From: Tetmemena sp. SeJ-2015
Taxonomy: Eukaryota > Ciliophora > Spirotrichea > Sporadotrichida > Oxytrichidae
Direction of reading: 5' to 3'
Assembly: GCA_027382625.1 (NCBI GenBank)
Contig: JAJKFJ010022597.1
Coordinates: forward strand, 62,001-126,000
Length of the DNA stretch: 64,000 nucleotides
The notes below the pieces were generated by a model. It did no database searches. It was given only the letters and a program-made list of their open reading frames with translations, and was not told where the DNA came from. A program made the translations under genes and the position numbers. This document shows positions 10,707 to 24,102 of the stretch, piece after piece; the first letter of the stretch is position 1; each line of letters starts with the position of its first letter.

Positions 10707-13700
10707 TCAAATGAATCTGACCTATTTGGAGGAAGATCTAGACTATTGATTGTAGGGCTACTAGTTCTGCTGGCTTGATTGATTTTGCATCATCATCTGC
10801 TAACCTCCAGATGAACTTTTGAGAGCAGACGGAATAAAAATAAGGTTCAATAAACTTATTTAAATGCTTCTCGAGCCTACACTGGAAGTATTTCTCTGAT
10901 GATCAGTTGAATTTTATGAGAAGAGATGAGAGTAATTCTCCTAGTAAGGATTAAATAAGTTAATGTCAAATTAATCGCAATGAGGATTTGAAGTTGCATT
11001 CTATGAGGTATTGATGCAGTCTTGAAACTCTTAGCCTAAGCTATCTACACTGTCTCTATTATGTGCATTCATCTAGTTCTATGTATGCTGTTACTGCTGC
11101 TAGTTTTGAGTGCCTGAGATCAAGTTGAAAATTGTTGAGGATAGCAAATTCGAGCCAGAGTTAGTAGGCGCTTGATAAGATTAGCCTTAACCCTGGTTCT
11201 GATTTGAATTTTTAGAATATAAGTGAGAAAAAAAAAGATATTTGATTTGCTTGAGAGACTCTTTGCTGATTTTGAGGATATTAGTACTGCTGCTGAAATT
11301 GCTACTACTATTGCTATTACTGGGACTGTTAGGGGTTATTCTGACTGCTTGATTAGCCGAAGTATCCACTGCAGTTTTACTGGTGTAACTGATTAGAGCT
11401 CCTCTAATTGTTGATGGTATTAGAGCTAGCTCTTCTGAGGTTCTAATCGCTTTAGTGTTGAGCAGAAAAGTCTGTCAAGTGTTGCATCCCAATCTGCTAG
11501 TTGTTGTAGTTGCTGAAACTCTATCTAGTCTCGGCCCTCAAAGGACTCACCATGCCAAATGGAGTAGAGAAGCTGTGTTCTCCAGCCTGATTTACTCTGC
11601 CCTTCAAGCCTTAAACACTTGAATTCAGAGGACTCATCTCAACGTTGTGGGGAGCTCTTAGACCAGAGTTGGTTCGCTTCTTTAAAGCCTGCTCAGTCGA
11701 ATAGTTCAAGTTCAATTGCTGGGAAAACTTAGCGTTGAAAGGGTTGGGTTCAAAATATAAAGCATATTAATGCAAAAGGATATCTATAAGTATATTTCTT
11801 CAAAGATGGCTGATACGTTGCTATCATTCTGAACTTGGAATCTTCTTTGAGCTTAATGGTTGAAGATATTTTGAGAAAGTGCATTAGGCGGCTTGTAAGA
11901 TTAAGAGAGCTGTTGAGGTCTAGCTTGCTGAGCAGCATACATGTTATTGGGCTAAAAGTTTTCAGTTTCCTTGTCATCTGCATCTACCAACTGCCTGAAG
12001 ATGTTAGAGACTCTTCTCTGGTTGGAAATATCGTCACTTCGTTTGAGCTCCACCACCACCGCCCAGACTGAACTGACTTAGTCTTCTATCAGTTTGCTGC
12101 ATTTGATTGCCCAGGGCAAATTGAGAAGATTGTCTCTAGTTCGAATTAGGTTGTTGGTTTTAATGATCAATAATCTTAAAAAATACGATGGCACAAAGTT
12201 TTAGTTGGTTTGAGACATCATTAGTAAAATAAAGGAAGAGAAAGTGCCATTTTATAGCTAAATTATAGTATTGAGGCTAATCCCTAGAGACTATAGAATA
12301 CTATCCAAATTTTTCTCTTTGTTCACAAAGTCCTCATCTAGCTTTGAGGATTTATGAGGGGGCTTTAAATTATAAAGAATTTCTAGAATAAAGATAAGCT
12401 TGTAGTTTGAACTCAGAATCTGATTGTCCTAGTAGAAAGAGTGATCAGGAAGTGACTTCTACTGCTGCTACTAGCCCTAATTGAATCCAGAATGCTATAG
12501 ATCAATTATAAATATGAATCCTAATTAGAGGAAATTTAAGAAGCAATAAAGTATGATAATTGCAAAGTAAATGAAAAAAATATTCTTCATTGAAAATAAC
12601 ATTCAGCCATTATATTAAAAAATGTAGATAAAATCTTTCTTTTTAAAATTCAAAGAGAATTTATGATTTGATGTCTTTTCTCTTTTTCTACTTACTTATT
12701 CTATAGTATTGCTATCTGCCATTGTTTGCAAGTGAGCTGTTCTGCATACCTAATTGGCTTCTTTGATTCTGCTGCATTTATTGCATTCCTTTGAAATTAC
12801 TACTCTGCCCACCTTGACTATTAATTTACTGTTTCCTCTCGCCCGTGCTGAAGTTCTGGCTGGCTGCTACTCCTCTGAAAGAGAATTGTTAGCAGTGAAG
12901 AACTTTTCTTGGGCAGCACTCTCCTTCGACTCTTCGAGCATTGAATTCCTCCTGTTCTTGCTGCCGCTTAGTTATCTATACTAGTTATTGTTGGAGGTTG
13001 AGTTGAGGGAGGAGCTGTGCTCGAAGGAGTTCTCAGAAATAATGTTGATGTGGGTGTTTCTAAGCTGCTCTTGCTGCTTTACTTGCTGTTGCTTGAGGAC
13101 CACTTTACTCCTCAAATCATCAAAGTTAGATATGAGTTACTGGCTCTTAAATTTAAGTAGACAGTATCAAGAAAAAAGGATATTAGTAAATGAATAGAAG
13201 GTAAATTATAATTATAGTGATATATTTATTATAAATTAAACTCTGCTTTTCCTCCTCAACACTACTTCCACCGCTTGCTAAGGAAATCCTGTCAGTGATG
13301 TTGCTCTGATTATGAGACTAGGCTTCACTCTCAATCTGTATAGCTATCCAAGAGTAAGGCTTTATTTAGCAAGTAAAAAATATACTGCTTTAAAATTTGA
13401 CTTCTTAGTAAGTTCTTTAAGAGAGTCCTCATCCACTTAAGGTAAAATCTACTTGTTCTTTTCCTCCTTCATCTTGTTTATAGCTTAGTTATAGCTGAGT
13501 GTCATCTCCTCTAGGGCTTTGGTAATCCCCTGAATTTTCTTTCTCTTTACCACTGGATCGTTCTGAGAGGTCAAAATTAATGCTCTCTCTCTTTTAAATG
13601 AATGAAATATTTTTTAATGAGGAGCCTTCACTTTCATTTTTAATATTATTTCCCTCAGGGAAGGCAACTTCAAGTTTTCTCTTCTTTTCCTTTTGAATGC

Positions 13701-14674
13701 GCTTCTCCTTTGAGTCTTTGATGTTGTTGATGAAGTCTCGAGACATGCGTCTTGACATTCTCTGACCAAAACTAGAAAATTTAAAGATGTACAAAATTAT
13801 AGCTTTCTAAAATTTCTTCTAAACTGATGATGTCACCCTCCAAAATCTCAAGGCCTCGCAAGTCACTCACATTATCGACACCCACTCTCAAAACATATTG
13901 CACCTTTTCGAAATCTCTGTAGTACTTTTCCCAGAAGAAAGCTAGTTTCTGGTACAATTCAGCCTCTTCGAGGCCATTCTCTGATTGATCATAAACTCAA
14001 GCACGTTATTGGTATCGCGAACTGAAGTTGAGTACAAGAGCCAGCACTTGACGTAGTCTCTGCGCAGGTCTGAGTCTGAGGAAAAGTCACAGGAGTAGTA
14101 GTAACGACTTAAAGTCATAGCTTCTAGCTCCTTGAAGTAGGTCTTGTCATTTCCATTTCTCTTTGCTAGTTTCTAAGCCTCAAAGATACTCCTAAAAAAT
14201 ATTGTAAAAGCAAAAACTTACTCTATCATTCACTAAGTATATAAAGTGTATCAATATAAATAAATTGATTTATTCTTCTGAGAGCTTAGAGCTTTCTTGG
14301 AGATGAGGAGTTTTGTACCTCTCCTCTCAAAAATAGCAATGATTATAATTACTTTAATAAATATTTTTCTCTCTGTTGAGAATCTTGGCGATTGATATTT
14401 GAGGAGCTGCTGATTTTAGAAAGGATGGGACCGCAGAAGATCTTGCAGCTGCATTTTAGTCGCCCCCATCTCTAAATTGGATGCCTTCTGCTCCTTCTTG
14501 CAATTGATTCTAGTTCTATGCTTAGAACTGATTCTACGTTTGCTACTGTTGCTACTACTGCTATTCTCTTACCCTATAATCAGCGTCTTACTAAAAGTTG
14601 GAGGGTGCTTGAGAGCGCTGATTAGGGTTGGAGTAGTGATTTTAGTTTTGCTAAGTTTAAGAAAAGCTTTCCAT
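10707..14674 (-). CDS. BUB1/BUBR1/Mad3-like spindle checkpoint protein
   Basis: Begins MESFSQTQQNQ with a long poly-Gln tract (CAG/TAG/CAA mixture, about 14520-14580). It is followed by a segment with the Mad3/BUB1 homology I pattern: RRDYVKCWLLYS..DTNNVLEFM, then GLEEAELYQKLAFFWEKYYRDFEKVQYVLRVGV, where the family has Y.K.W..YA....VF.FL...IG...A.FY..WA..LE....A..V...GI. Then come basic/coiled segments (SQNDPVVKRKKIQGITKALEEM, under interruption) and a long disordered Q/N/S-rich tail ending KQVRFI-stop. No protein kinase domain was seen, so it resembles Mad3/BUBR1 rather than BUB1 with a kinase. A 29-nt GTTCTT..TTTCAG intron lies near 12880-12910; other short introns or IESs remain unresolved. 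An AT-rich interval at 12500-12700 could instead separate two genes. Confidence 0.6.
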
Positions 14675-14946
14675 TAAAAGAATTTCAGAAAATGACAATC
14701 TAATTTGAAATTATACACAGTTCAAAAATGAATTTGATTTGTAATTTGAATTCTCAACCCAGCAAGAAAGTATTGTACGAATACGATAGCTCAAATAGTA
14801 CCCCTTGCAAAATTTCACTATATTACTGGATTAGAGATTTATTTATTATGGAGAAATTTAAATTCAAATTCTATTTAAGTAAATATAATTATTCTAATCT
14901 TCTTTCAAAACTCTTTTACAAACACATCCACTAGTGGTGATATAAC
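14675..14946. other. Divergent spacer
   Basis: A/T-rich, between divergent starts at 14674 (minus) and 14947 (plus). No coding support. Confidence 0.5.
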
Positions 14947-17900
14947 ATGGAGGAGAGATTAAACTTTGAACAGCAATAATATTTTGAAAAGTATGATCAC
15001 AATTATTAAAACCAGCAATTATCCACTTCATAATAAGAAGAAGAAGATGAGAAATCACAATGAGTTTTGATTATCAAGGAGATAACAGAAATTAAGAAAG
15101 AGAAGAAGACGATGATGATTCCTTGTCGAAGAGCGATAATTCAACGAAATAAAAGGAAATTTTTTGGGGGGGGGTGGAAACGGAAGGGCAATCCCCCATA
15201 TTAATAAACAAAATTTAAATAAAAACTTAAAAATTTAGGAAAACTCTAAAAAGGGCCAAAAAAAAGACCACTTACGAATCTTGCTCCTCAAATCATAGTC
15301 AATCTCATCACGAAAGAAAAGAACAGCAATGATTAATTACAGTCTCCAATATTCCTTTCTTTCACATTATAATGTATCGTTTTAAGAGATGGCCATCAGG
15401 TCTAGTCAGTAATCTCATAAAAGGAATAAAATCTTATAATTTTTAAATTAAAAGTTTAGAGAAGCAAAGCATCTCAGAGAGTGGGTTAAAGTTTGAAGAG
15501 CAGAGATAAAGAGTAAACAGTTTTCAAACTAAGATCCCCACCTTATGCAAAACTCTATTTATTTAAACTTTGAAGCTTTAAGATCTTTAGCAATCGAAGA
15601 TAATCCAATTTGAAGAGTTTGAGCCCTTGAATAATTCAAACCGTCAGCCCGCAGAGCTACTCACTGGAGGAAGAATGGCAAGCCTGAATTCAAACTCTAA
15701 TAGACTCAGCATGAGTAAAACTTTCAACTTCAACCTCGCTTTCTACCAATAAAACCTCACTAACAACCAAAGTCATCTTGAGCAGTCAGAGTAGAGTTTG
15801 GATCTGCAAGGGATGAAGCTGCAGAAGAGAAACTTAATTAGAGTTTGAAGGCTGAAAATTTAAACAGCGATGAATAGCAAGAGGAAAATGCATAATAGAA
15901 TTATGCTCAGGGCAACTAGCCATCTGAAAGAGAGATAATGCATTAGGAATTGACCATGAAAGTAGATGAGAAAATTAAGATGATTGCTTAAGAGTATGAT
16001 AAATTGGCTTGCTCGCAAGAGTTTTAGGATTCATTTTAAAAATGCTTCCCACATTTTGTTTGATCTACAAAAGTCACAATCGTTTGGCTTTGAGCTTCAA
16101 ACTCAATCTCTGGAGAGTGAGAGAAATCAACTCCCTACCCTTTAAACCAGCCAGTAAGAGAAATTAAAGCTATGAGTCTTCATAAAAAGCAAGCCTAAGA
16201 TTTACTTTAAACAATAACTTTATAAATGATCAGGAGAACAATGATTTAAATTCAACTCTTAATTAATTAAGAAAAAAGGGGTTCCCCCGGGAAAAATTTC
16301 CGAAGCCCCCCCCCGAAAAAAAAAATAGAGAGCGAGTTTCAGCAATCTCTGGAAAAGCAGAGTAGGGTCTTAACTTAAGTAACCATCTAAAAGATATGAC
16401 TTTTTGTAAGAGTAACGGCCCATTCGTTACATTCAGTTAGACTAGCAAGTCTTTCAAACCCTCAAACTCTTCAGGTGAGGCTTTTGAAAAGAAGCACTAT
16501 TCAGAACTTAAGAATACTTTCGCGAGTTAACTATCAGAGTCATCAAGCCATAAAAATAGATTCACTCAATAGTTTAATGCAGGAGGCACTTAGAGTTTTA
16601 ACCGCACGATGGCGTTTGGTTAGCCCTCAAATCCACACTCTAAAAAGCTAATTTTACTTTTTCTTATAATTACTTCCATATTTAAATAGCTTGAAGATTA
16701 GATCTCTGAACTTAAATACTTACTTGAAAATGTATAGTGCGAGGCAAAGAATTTGAAACTGCTCCTTAATCTCAAAGATGATTAAATTTAGATGTATGAA
16801 GCCAAAAACTCAGAAATAATTTAAGAAAATGAGGAGCTTTAATACAGGATTGACGACTTCAAATTTAAGCAAGATGATTGATTATCTGCATTAATTCTTC
16901 TTTCATTCATTTTAATGAAGTTGAAGAGGAGAACATGTATTTGAAGGCCATAGTGAATAGTCATCATCTCGGCCAAGCCAAAAATAAGGTTCACTCTGTA
17001 GGAGTTGAAACAAGTTAGCCGCTCTAAAGCTCTAAAAGTTGTCAAGCTACTTTCCCTTTAAACAGATTGTCAAGCTTTGGAGTTTCAGTTGCACTTTCTC
17101 CTATCAAAGAAGAACAGGAGTAGGATTCCAAGATATTCAAAGATCTTAACTTCAAACTGGAGAATTAGGAGAAGGAGAATGTTAACCTCTTGAATGTGAT
17201 GTAATCGCAGCAAGAAAAACTCACTAAGTATGAAAGAGAGAATGAAAATCTCAGAAGAGAGTTGAATTTAACTCTCAAGGACCTCGGAGATGCTAAGAAG
17301 CAGCATCATTAGGAGAGTAAGTCTCTCTATTGGAAGGTTGAAAATTAGAAGAGAGACTTGATTGACAAAGATAAGAGCATTTCAGAGATGAATCAGGCAG
17401 TAGAGGAGATCAAGCTTAAAGATAGGAAGAAGTCTAGTAAGATCAAGAGTTTGAAGAAAGAGAGGGATCAACTAAGAATTGAAATCCTAAAGCTTAAACA
17501 GATATATTCAGAGAAGTGCGATAACTATAAAGAGACTAGGTAGAAACTGCAAAGAAAACTCAAGAAAAGAGACGATCTGATATCCAAGTTTCAAAACTAG
17601 GTTTAAAAAAGTGTAATTTTAACTAGCTAAGGGTGAATGATAAGAGTATGATATGTTCACAAGAAAATCTCAGCAGACAGCCACAGCATTTAATAATCGG
17701 AGCGAATCCGTCAGAGAAGTTACAATAGCACTAAGTTAAAACACAAGCTGAGTATGACAACATGTCAAGATAGATGAGAAGCAGCATGTCTAGTAAATCT
17801 TTAGAGGGCACAAGAAATCTTAACTCAACTGCTAAAGGCATATTGAAAGGAATTAACATGCTAAATTTGAGGCAAGATAACTCTAAAGAGGTTTCGTAAA

Positions 17901-19895
17901 ATGTGAGGGAAATCTTACAGCAAGCTAATCTACCCATCACTTCACTTTCAACTTCACCCAAGCAAAAGAATCTTACTCCAGGCTCTCTGCCTAGTGGGAT
18001 GGGAATCTCTGCTATCTCTCAGCTAGATAAGTATCAGAGGGATTAAGTGGTTATGAAACTCAAGAGTTAATATAAAAAGCTTGACATAGAGGAAGAGAAG
18101 CATTACTCAAAGTAAAATTAGAGACCAAACTTTGTCTCTAATGACAAATCCAAGAGTTTCTACAGCTCAGACGTTGAAAATAATACCCTATTTGACTAAA
18201 ATCACATCGTTATGGAGGATCAATCAAACAGCTCTAACTTTTTCTCAAACATCAATAACTCGAATAGCCATCTCTTTCTTGATGATTCAGTAATAACTAA
18301 GGCATTAGATATCTCCTAGAACAATATTTAGAGATAAAATAATGCAGACAGGTAGATTCATAAAACTGAATCTGTAAGCTAGTTCCGGCAGGGTAATGAA
18401 GTTTACTTTAGCTCGGCTACTAACATTCAACCTATTTTTAGAGTTCAAAATCCTGGCTCTTACTAACCATCTATTCCAGCATCTAAATCCTAATCCACTT
18501 CAAACAATAGGAATCAACAGTTAGCAAGGCCTTAGAATGGCTAAGGAATTACAATTTAGAGTATGATGTAGTCAATTTAAACTGAGGAACAAGTGCAACC
18601 TAAATATGGCGCTATAGCAACTCACCCTCAAAAGTCAGGCCATCTTTCCATTTATTAGCAGTCTCATAGCAAATCTCCTATCCAGAGATAAGGTGTCGAA
18701 TCTAAGAAGTCTGATGCTAATTTGAATCAAGCTATTGTAATGAATATATAGCAGCAACAAGTGCAACAGCTAAGACATATGTCTCAGACAGATCTTCATA
18801 ACAACACTAACAATTCTATAAGATATCATAGAAACGACTCAGCTAATATTTTAAGCTTTTAATATAGCAACTAGTTCCAATAGAAATCTTTTGCAAACTA
18901 AGGATTAAATGAGGCCTCCTTCAACTTCAAGCACAAATAATACTTCGGCTTTGATGCACAACTAAGTAGGCTATGATATCCTATCAAAGTTCATCGTCAG
19001 GGGGAAGTAAGCAATATTAACAGTAGCAGATAACAAAAATGAAAAATTAGCAGCAGATTACACCAGGCTTTTAGCCATATCAGTAGAGCAAAGTAAATCC
19101 AATTTCTAGCATCTCAAACAGCTATTAGTAGCAGCAGCAAAGCTAGATTTAAATTATTTGCTATTAGTATCCCTAGTAGTACTATAAGTAAAATCTCAAT
19201 CAGCCAAATCAAACTTATGGCCAATAAGTTAACTATATCAAGGACCATCAACCTTAAATAAGTTAGCCCTAAATCAACTTCAACAATTTCATGACTAGCA
19301 ACTAAACAGCCAATAGTCGCTAAGGAGGGCAATATTCTTCGACTCAGCTGAATCAATTCATTTAGCAAAATAACTACCCTCAAGGTCCTAATAGTGGCGG
19401 AGGAAATTCCACTTTCTTGCATTCAAGTCAAACTATGACATCTCAGGATGAAAAAGGCCAGGCCTTGTCAAGTTATCATCGAAATGATTAGATCATAGAA
19501 ATTTTATAAGGAATTCTTGATTTTTTAATCAACCATCACCAACGCAAAAGAAGCAAACAGTATGAAGGGCAGGAGTAATTTTAAGTGCATCCAAATTAGC
19601 ATCATTAAGTAATGAATAGTCAAAACTTCAACCCTTCTCCAAACCTAACTTAAGCTATATTTTAAACCAGTATCTACAAAGCTTACAACCTCATTTGGCT
19701 ACCGAAGCTTACGAAAACCCCACTCCTCTAGGGGCTTACAGAGATAGAGAAAGTGGCGGCTACTAAACATAGAACTACTCATCATCAGCAGGATCATACG
19801 GACCTCCTCATAATTAGGCTAAGTATCCTTAAAATTACTCTAATTAGAGCTCACAACCTCAGTATTTCAACAAATATGGAGTCAATAAATAGTGA
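14947..19895 (+). CDS. Large coiled-coil, Q/N/S-rich protein (unrecognised)
   Basis: Starts MEERLNFEQQ (an alternative start is MSFDYQGD at 15060). Long alpha-helical coiled-coil stretches are visible at about 17100-17640 (ENLRRELNLTLKDLGDAKK, KKERDQLRIEILKLKQIYS) and 16680-16850. They are followed by a Ser/Asn/Gln-rich disordered region and a glutamine-rich tail to QYFNKYGVNKQ-stop at 19895. A 26-nt GTCAGA..GCAAG intron near 15790-15820 joins SHLEQ to DEAAEEKLNQ. The frame is unclear at 15150-15450 and 16260-16330, where odd homopolymer runs occur. No family could be named; a structural or cytoskeletal role is only a guess from the coiled coil. Two adjacent genes cannot be excluded. Confidence 0.55.
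15155..15192. repeat. T6-G9 homopolymer block
   Basis: A run of T followed by nine G, then a G/A-rich and C5 stretch, inside an otherwise A-rich coding region. The reverse complement of 16268-16323 is similar. Confidence 0.6.
16268..16323. repeat. C9-A10 homopolymer block, quasi-inverted to 15155-15192
   Basis: Runs G4, C5, A5 and C9 followed by about ten A. The reverse complement begins T-run then G9 like the block 1.1 kb upstream, but the interior similarity is weak. May be low-quality sequence or an unusual IES edge. Confidence 0.5.
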
Positions 19896-20870
19896 AGATA
19901 TATTTTAAGTTTTGTTTTAATTAATTCTGAAACGAATTTTCGTTTGAGATAGAATTCATTTCTGGTTTGTATGACCAACTCTAATAACTTAAAAATTTAA
20001 GTTTGAAACTCGTTCTTATTTCCTAGTGAACCTCCCTCTTCCTTCTTTTTCTTTATTAACTGAAATTTTCTTTGCTAAAAGAAAATGACCGCAGGCACAA
20101 CCTAAAAATTGGACAATTATAGTTTTAAGTTAATTTTTATGATTTTAAAAATAAAGTTGTAAGCTTAAGATTTTTATATATATTTTTTTCTCGTCTGTAA
20201 TATTTTTTCTTCAAATTTTGTAACTATTACTTGTATTTTTAATGCTAAAGAGAGATAAAAGCATAGTTTTATAATAGGTAAATAAAACAAAGACTTATCA
20301 GACATAGTTCATCCATCATACCAAGTAATTTCAATTCATATGAATTTTAGGTTAAATATTAAGAAAAACTTTATTTTATAAAGAGATATATTTTAATGAT
20401 TTTAAATTAAGGAAAAATTAATAATGAAATTTTAAATAACCTTGCAAAAATATGTATTTATTGTATTAAACCCGCACCTTATTAGAACCTTCCTGAGTTA
20501 TAATTTTATTACTTTCTTCTCCACTTTCTAATAAGAGAAGAGAACCATTCGAAATGACTAGTTTGTGATGCAGGTGAGGCCCACTAACACAAACTTAGAT
20601 GATGTTATGAAATAGGGAGATTTTAGCGCGAGACAGTCTGCTCTTAACTAGCAATTGAAGCAGTAGATGTAGCCATAGAGGACAATTTAACTTTATTATA
20701 AAAAATTCTGTTTGTGAAAGAAGTTGATGATAATGAAAAAGATTACCTTAAAATTAAGGGGCCCTTATCTTTTGCTCTAAATAAATATAATATTTTTGTT
20801 TGTAAAGTCATTAATTTTTTTAATTATTTCAAAAATAAAGAAAACATAATTAGAATCACTCATCCCTAAA
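19896..20870. other. AT-rich spacer
   Basis: Long A/T-rich spacer. It holds only a doubtful 49-codon frame (20568-20717, MQVRPTNTNLDDVMKQG..). It could be a small gene or an orphan germline segment; no family is seen. Confidence 0.4.
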
Positions 20871-22501
20871 ATGGAAATTAAGGAATTTGTGGCGCTAAGT
20901 CAGGAAGACATTTAAATAGCTTACAACAGACTCATGAAAGCAACAGTCCCTATTTTCTCAGGTGGTATAGATACACTCATCAACAAGATTGATGTAAAGA
21001 AGATTCAAGACAACAGTAACTTCAAGGCTTTAACTCCATTTGAATAGCTTTATAAGATCAACGTTGTCAAAGACAAGTAAAAATTCAACTCAATTGAAAA
21101 AATTCTGCTAGATTAGCTTTAGTCCTGCAAATAAAAACTTGAGAATTAGGATATGCTCTATGGGCAGTGGTCTATTTAGACGCACTCTGGGGCGATTCCA
21201 GACTCAAGAGAGGGAGCGACTGCATGCATGATAGATAATAACCTCTACCTCTTTGGAGGATTCTCTAGAGATTTATTCAAAGACATAAGAGTCTTTGATG
21301 TTTAAACACAAAGGTGGAGATTAATCTCTCCTCCTAGATAAATAAGCCATGCTCGTTTTGCTCATACTATGTGTTAGTATGGAACGAAGCTCTATGTTTT
21401 TGGAGGAGCTGGCCCCTACATTAGTTCCATAAAGATGAGATTGAGCTTTAATGATATTCAGGTATTCGATACTGAGAGCGAATAATGGCTCAAGGAACCA
21501 GATATTGAAGGTGCACCTAAAAAGAGGCAAAATCACATTGCTGGGTTCCTTGGCTCAATCATGGTTGTTCAAGGTGGATTCAATACTGAATAGAAGAAAG
21601 TTTTAAATGACTTTGGCTTCTTTGATATTGACCTCCAGAAATGGATATCATTAAAGATCTTCCAAGAGAATAATAGGATCGATGATAAGCATTTTCCCTA
21701 TGACGAATAGTCTGAAAATTATCTAGGCTACAGATAGATGCATACTGCAACCGCTATTGTAGACTAAGACTTTCATCAAGATAATTGGAATAACTAGACA
21801 AGATTTAGAGAGAAGCACATTTGGCTGTTTGAAAGAGAATTTTCAAGAGAGGAGGTTCATAAAACTGAATCTTACGTCGAAGGTCTCTATATTTTTGGTG
21901 GATGCAACTAGAGTGGTCATCTCTAAAACGATATGTGGATTTTATCTCCTCACTAGGTTGAGAACAAGAAACTTTTGAATTCTCACACCTATGAGTACGC
22001 CTCAAAACCCACTCTTTATTTATTTTTTGTGCAAAGTTAGAGAGGATAGACGATTTTAAAGGCAAGCCACCTTGTCCAAGAATATCTCATGCACAAACTA
22101 CTTTTAAGGACTGGAATAATCATCACATAATTGTGATATATGGAGGCAGAAACGATGGCATATTTGCGAAAACTCAAAATGTGGCAATGAATGACATCTG
22201 CTTGTTTAATGTAAACTTAAGAGAGTGGCAGGCACTTGCTATCTATGGTTAAATGCCTTGCTCGAGGTGGTCTCACATAATAACAATGAATGGAAGCTCA
22301 AGGAGTGATGGCTTCCTTATCTTCGGAGGTGTAAATTTGAAAAACTACTGCAAATCTAGGATCTTCTAATTCCAGATATGGAATTCTTGGTACAACCCTC
22401 CTGGGAACGAAAAAGTTGTGGATGAGAAATTCGAGATTCTGAGCAACAATGTCAAAGAAAAGATTGATCTTATTAAGGAAATCTTAAACAAAAAGAAGTG
22501 A
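20871..22501 (+). CDS. Kelch-repeat protein
   Basis: Predicted beta-propeller protein. Repeated kelch signatures: GAIPDSREGATACMIDNNLYLFGG, SHARFAHTMC..LYVFGGAG, RQNHIAGFLGSIMVVQGG, YVEGLYIFGGC, PPCPRISHA..IIVIYGGR and CSRWSHIITM..GFLIFGG. That gives five or six blades, with a helical N-terminal region of about 90 residues. A 50-nt intron (21995-22044, GTACGC..AGAG) joins HTYE to IDDFKGKPPCPRISHA in frame. It ends with a Lys/Ile-rich helix (KEKIDLIKEILNKKK) and TGA at 22499. Convergent with EFHB. Substrate or partner cannot be told from the sequence. Confidence 0.85.
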
Positions 22502-22590
22502 GTATTTTTAAGCAAAGGGGATAAAAAAGCATTTAGCTTATCCCAGTATTATTCATCCATCATAATTATTTAAATTCATAACTTTAATAT

Positions 22591-23975
22591 TCAATCTAAG
22601 TGATGCATCTCATTCACAGCCATCATGAAGGCTCTAACACTGATGTCGTTGCTTGGAATTATTGAAGAGGGCATATATTACTTTGCTCTGTTCACCATAG
22701 CATTGAATTTACCAATCTTGTACTTAAATCCAATTCTCTCAAACAATATTCTGATTTCTTCAGATGGTCTTGGCAGCTGGAAGTCGTATTCAGTTATTCC
22801 CATCTCTGTAAATGTGGAAGGAAAGAGGAGATCAACTGCTTCAGGCTAACAAGAAATAAATAAGTAAAGGCTCATCACCATAGTTGGTGTAGTCTGCGAC
22901 AGATCGCTTCTCTCTCATAGGGATATCTGTTCTGATTGTGGGGCATCCAAAAATTCTATTCTCATCTTGAGGTCTTCTAACTTAATTCCTAGTTCCAGGT
23001 CTTGTGCATCTACCCAAATCAGTTGTCAGGCTAAAGCTCTCTTTCAGAAGGCTAGCCATGAAGGCACTGCGCAGCATTCCAAGTATCCTCCCGAGTAATA
23101 TTTCTTATTCCAAATCTGAAATCCTAGGGAACTGGTGCTAGTCCCTAACCAAGATTTTTAGGCTTTCCTAACTAATCGTGAGCAACTGCTTTCATATCCT
23201 CAACAGTCTTCTGAACAATGACAGTTTTAGGGAAAGCTCCTTCAGCTCTTTCATGATGAATTGAATTGGCTGCTCCATTTAGCAATCTATTTTCAGCATA
23301 GCCAAATCTGTGAGAGGTCTTGTCAAATTTCCATTCATAGCCTCTTTCCTTTTATTCACCTGGCTAGTAGTTTCCATGAGTTTTCTTGTAAAGCTCTTGC
23401 GATTCTTCATCACTATAAATGTTAATAAACACAGCTTATTAAACTATATGTTGATTATCACTCATCCAATTATTAACCTTGGCTTGAGGATTTCTGTTAG
23501 GGTAAAGTACATCCTTCGCATTTTCACTAGATAGTGTGGGAACTCCAAATTTGAAATTTTCTTTGTCGTTTTGAATAGGCTGAGGCCATTGATATCCTCT
23601 CTCATAACCCTTTGCTAGGGGCTCTCTTATTGCAGATTGATACTACTACTCCTTAATTTCGTTGAACCTAGAAGCGAGACCTTGCAAATTTTGGGCTTTG
23701 ATAACATGATCAACATGCTCGCTCTGGTTGGTTTTAACTCCATATGAAAAGTTTTCTGGAACATTTCTCTTGTCCTCAATCATACCTGGATGAATTTGCT
23801 TGAAGCCAGGTTAGTTTTGGAATGACTTCCTATACTTTTTGATATGCTCAGGAGTAGGAGGCTCATTTTTGTAGAAATCAGGCTTCAAACAAGCAGCGGC
23901 TGATTCTCCGCGCCCTGCGGTCAAGGCTCCAGCTGTTTAAATCTTAGGGATGGGATCCGGTCTGTAGTTTCTCAT
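22591..23975 (-). CDS. EFHB: EFHB / CFAP21-like ciliary protein
   Basis: Microtubule inner protein of motile axonemes in other eukaryotes. Matches along the chain: GESAAACLKPDFYKNEPPTP (EFHB: GEAAAQCLSK.W.PE), NFSYGVKTNQSEHVDHVI, EPLAKGYERGYQWP..FKFGVPT, IRTDIPMREKRSVADYTNYG (EFHB: RTD.P....RRVSD.TNYGDE), and the C-terminal EF-hand-like part AVDLLFPSTFTEMGITEYDF..RPSEEIRILFERIGFKY. ATG at 23975, TGA at 22593-22591. Several short interruptions lie between 22850 and 23600 and are not individually resolved. Confidence 0.85.
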
Positions 23976-24102
23976 TTTTCTTATTCAAAAATTCAAATTA
24001 ATTATAGAAGCATTTACTAGCTTTAATTAGTAAATGAATGGATTGCTCAATGGATTATGATGGACTTATTTGAATGTAAAAAGTGATTAATCTAGTACCT
24101 CC

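Noticed and set aside
15155..16323. A MITE bounded by the G9/C9 blocks
   Set aside because: The interval between them is coding sequence of the same Q-rich coiled-coil gene and the inner arms do not pair, so a transposon call is not supported.
20568..20717. 49-codon peptide MQVRPTNTNLDDVMK
   Set aside because: A possible small gene, but with no family match and a high background of TGA-free frames under this code; kept only as a note in the spacer.
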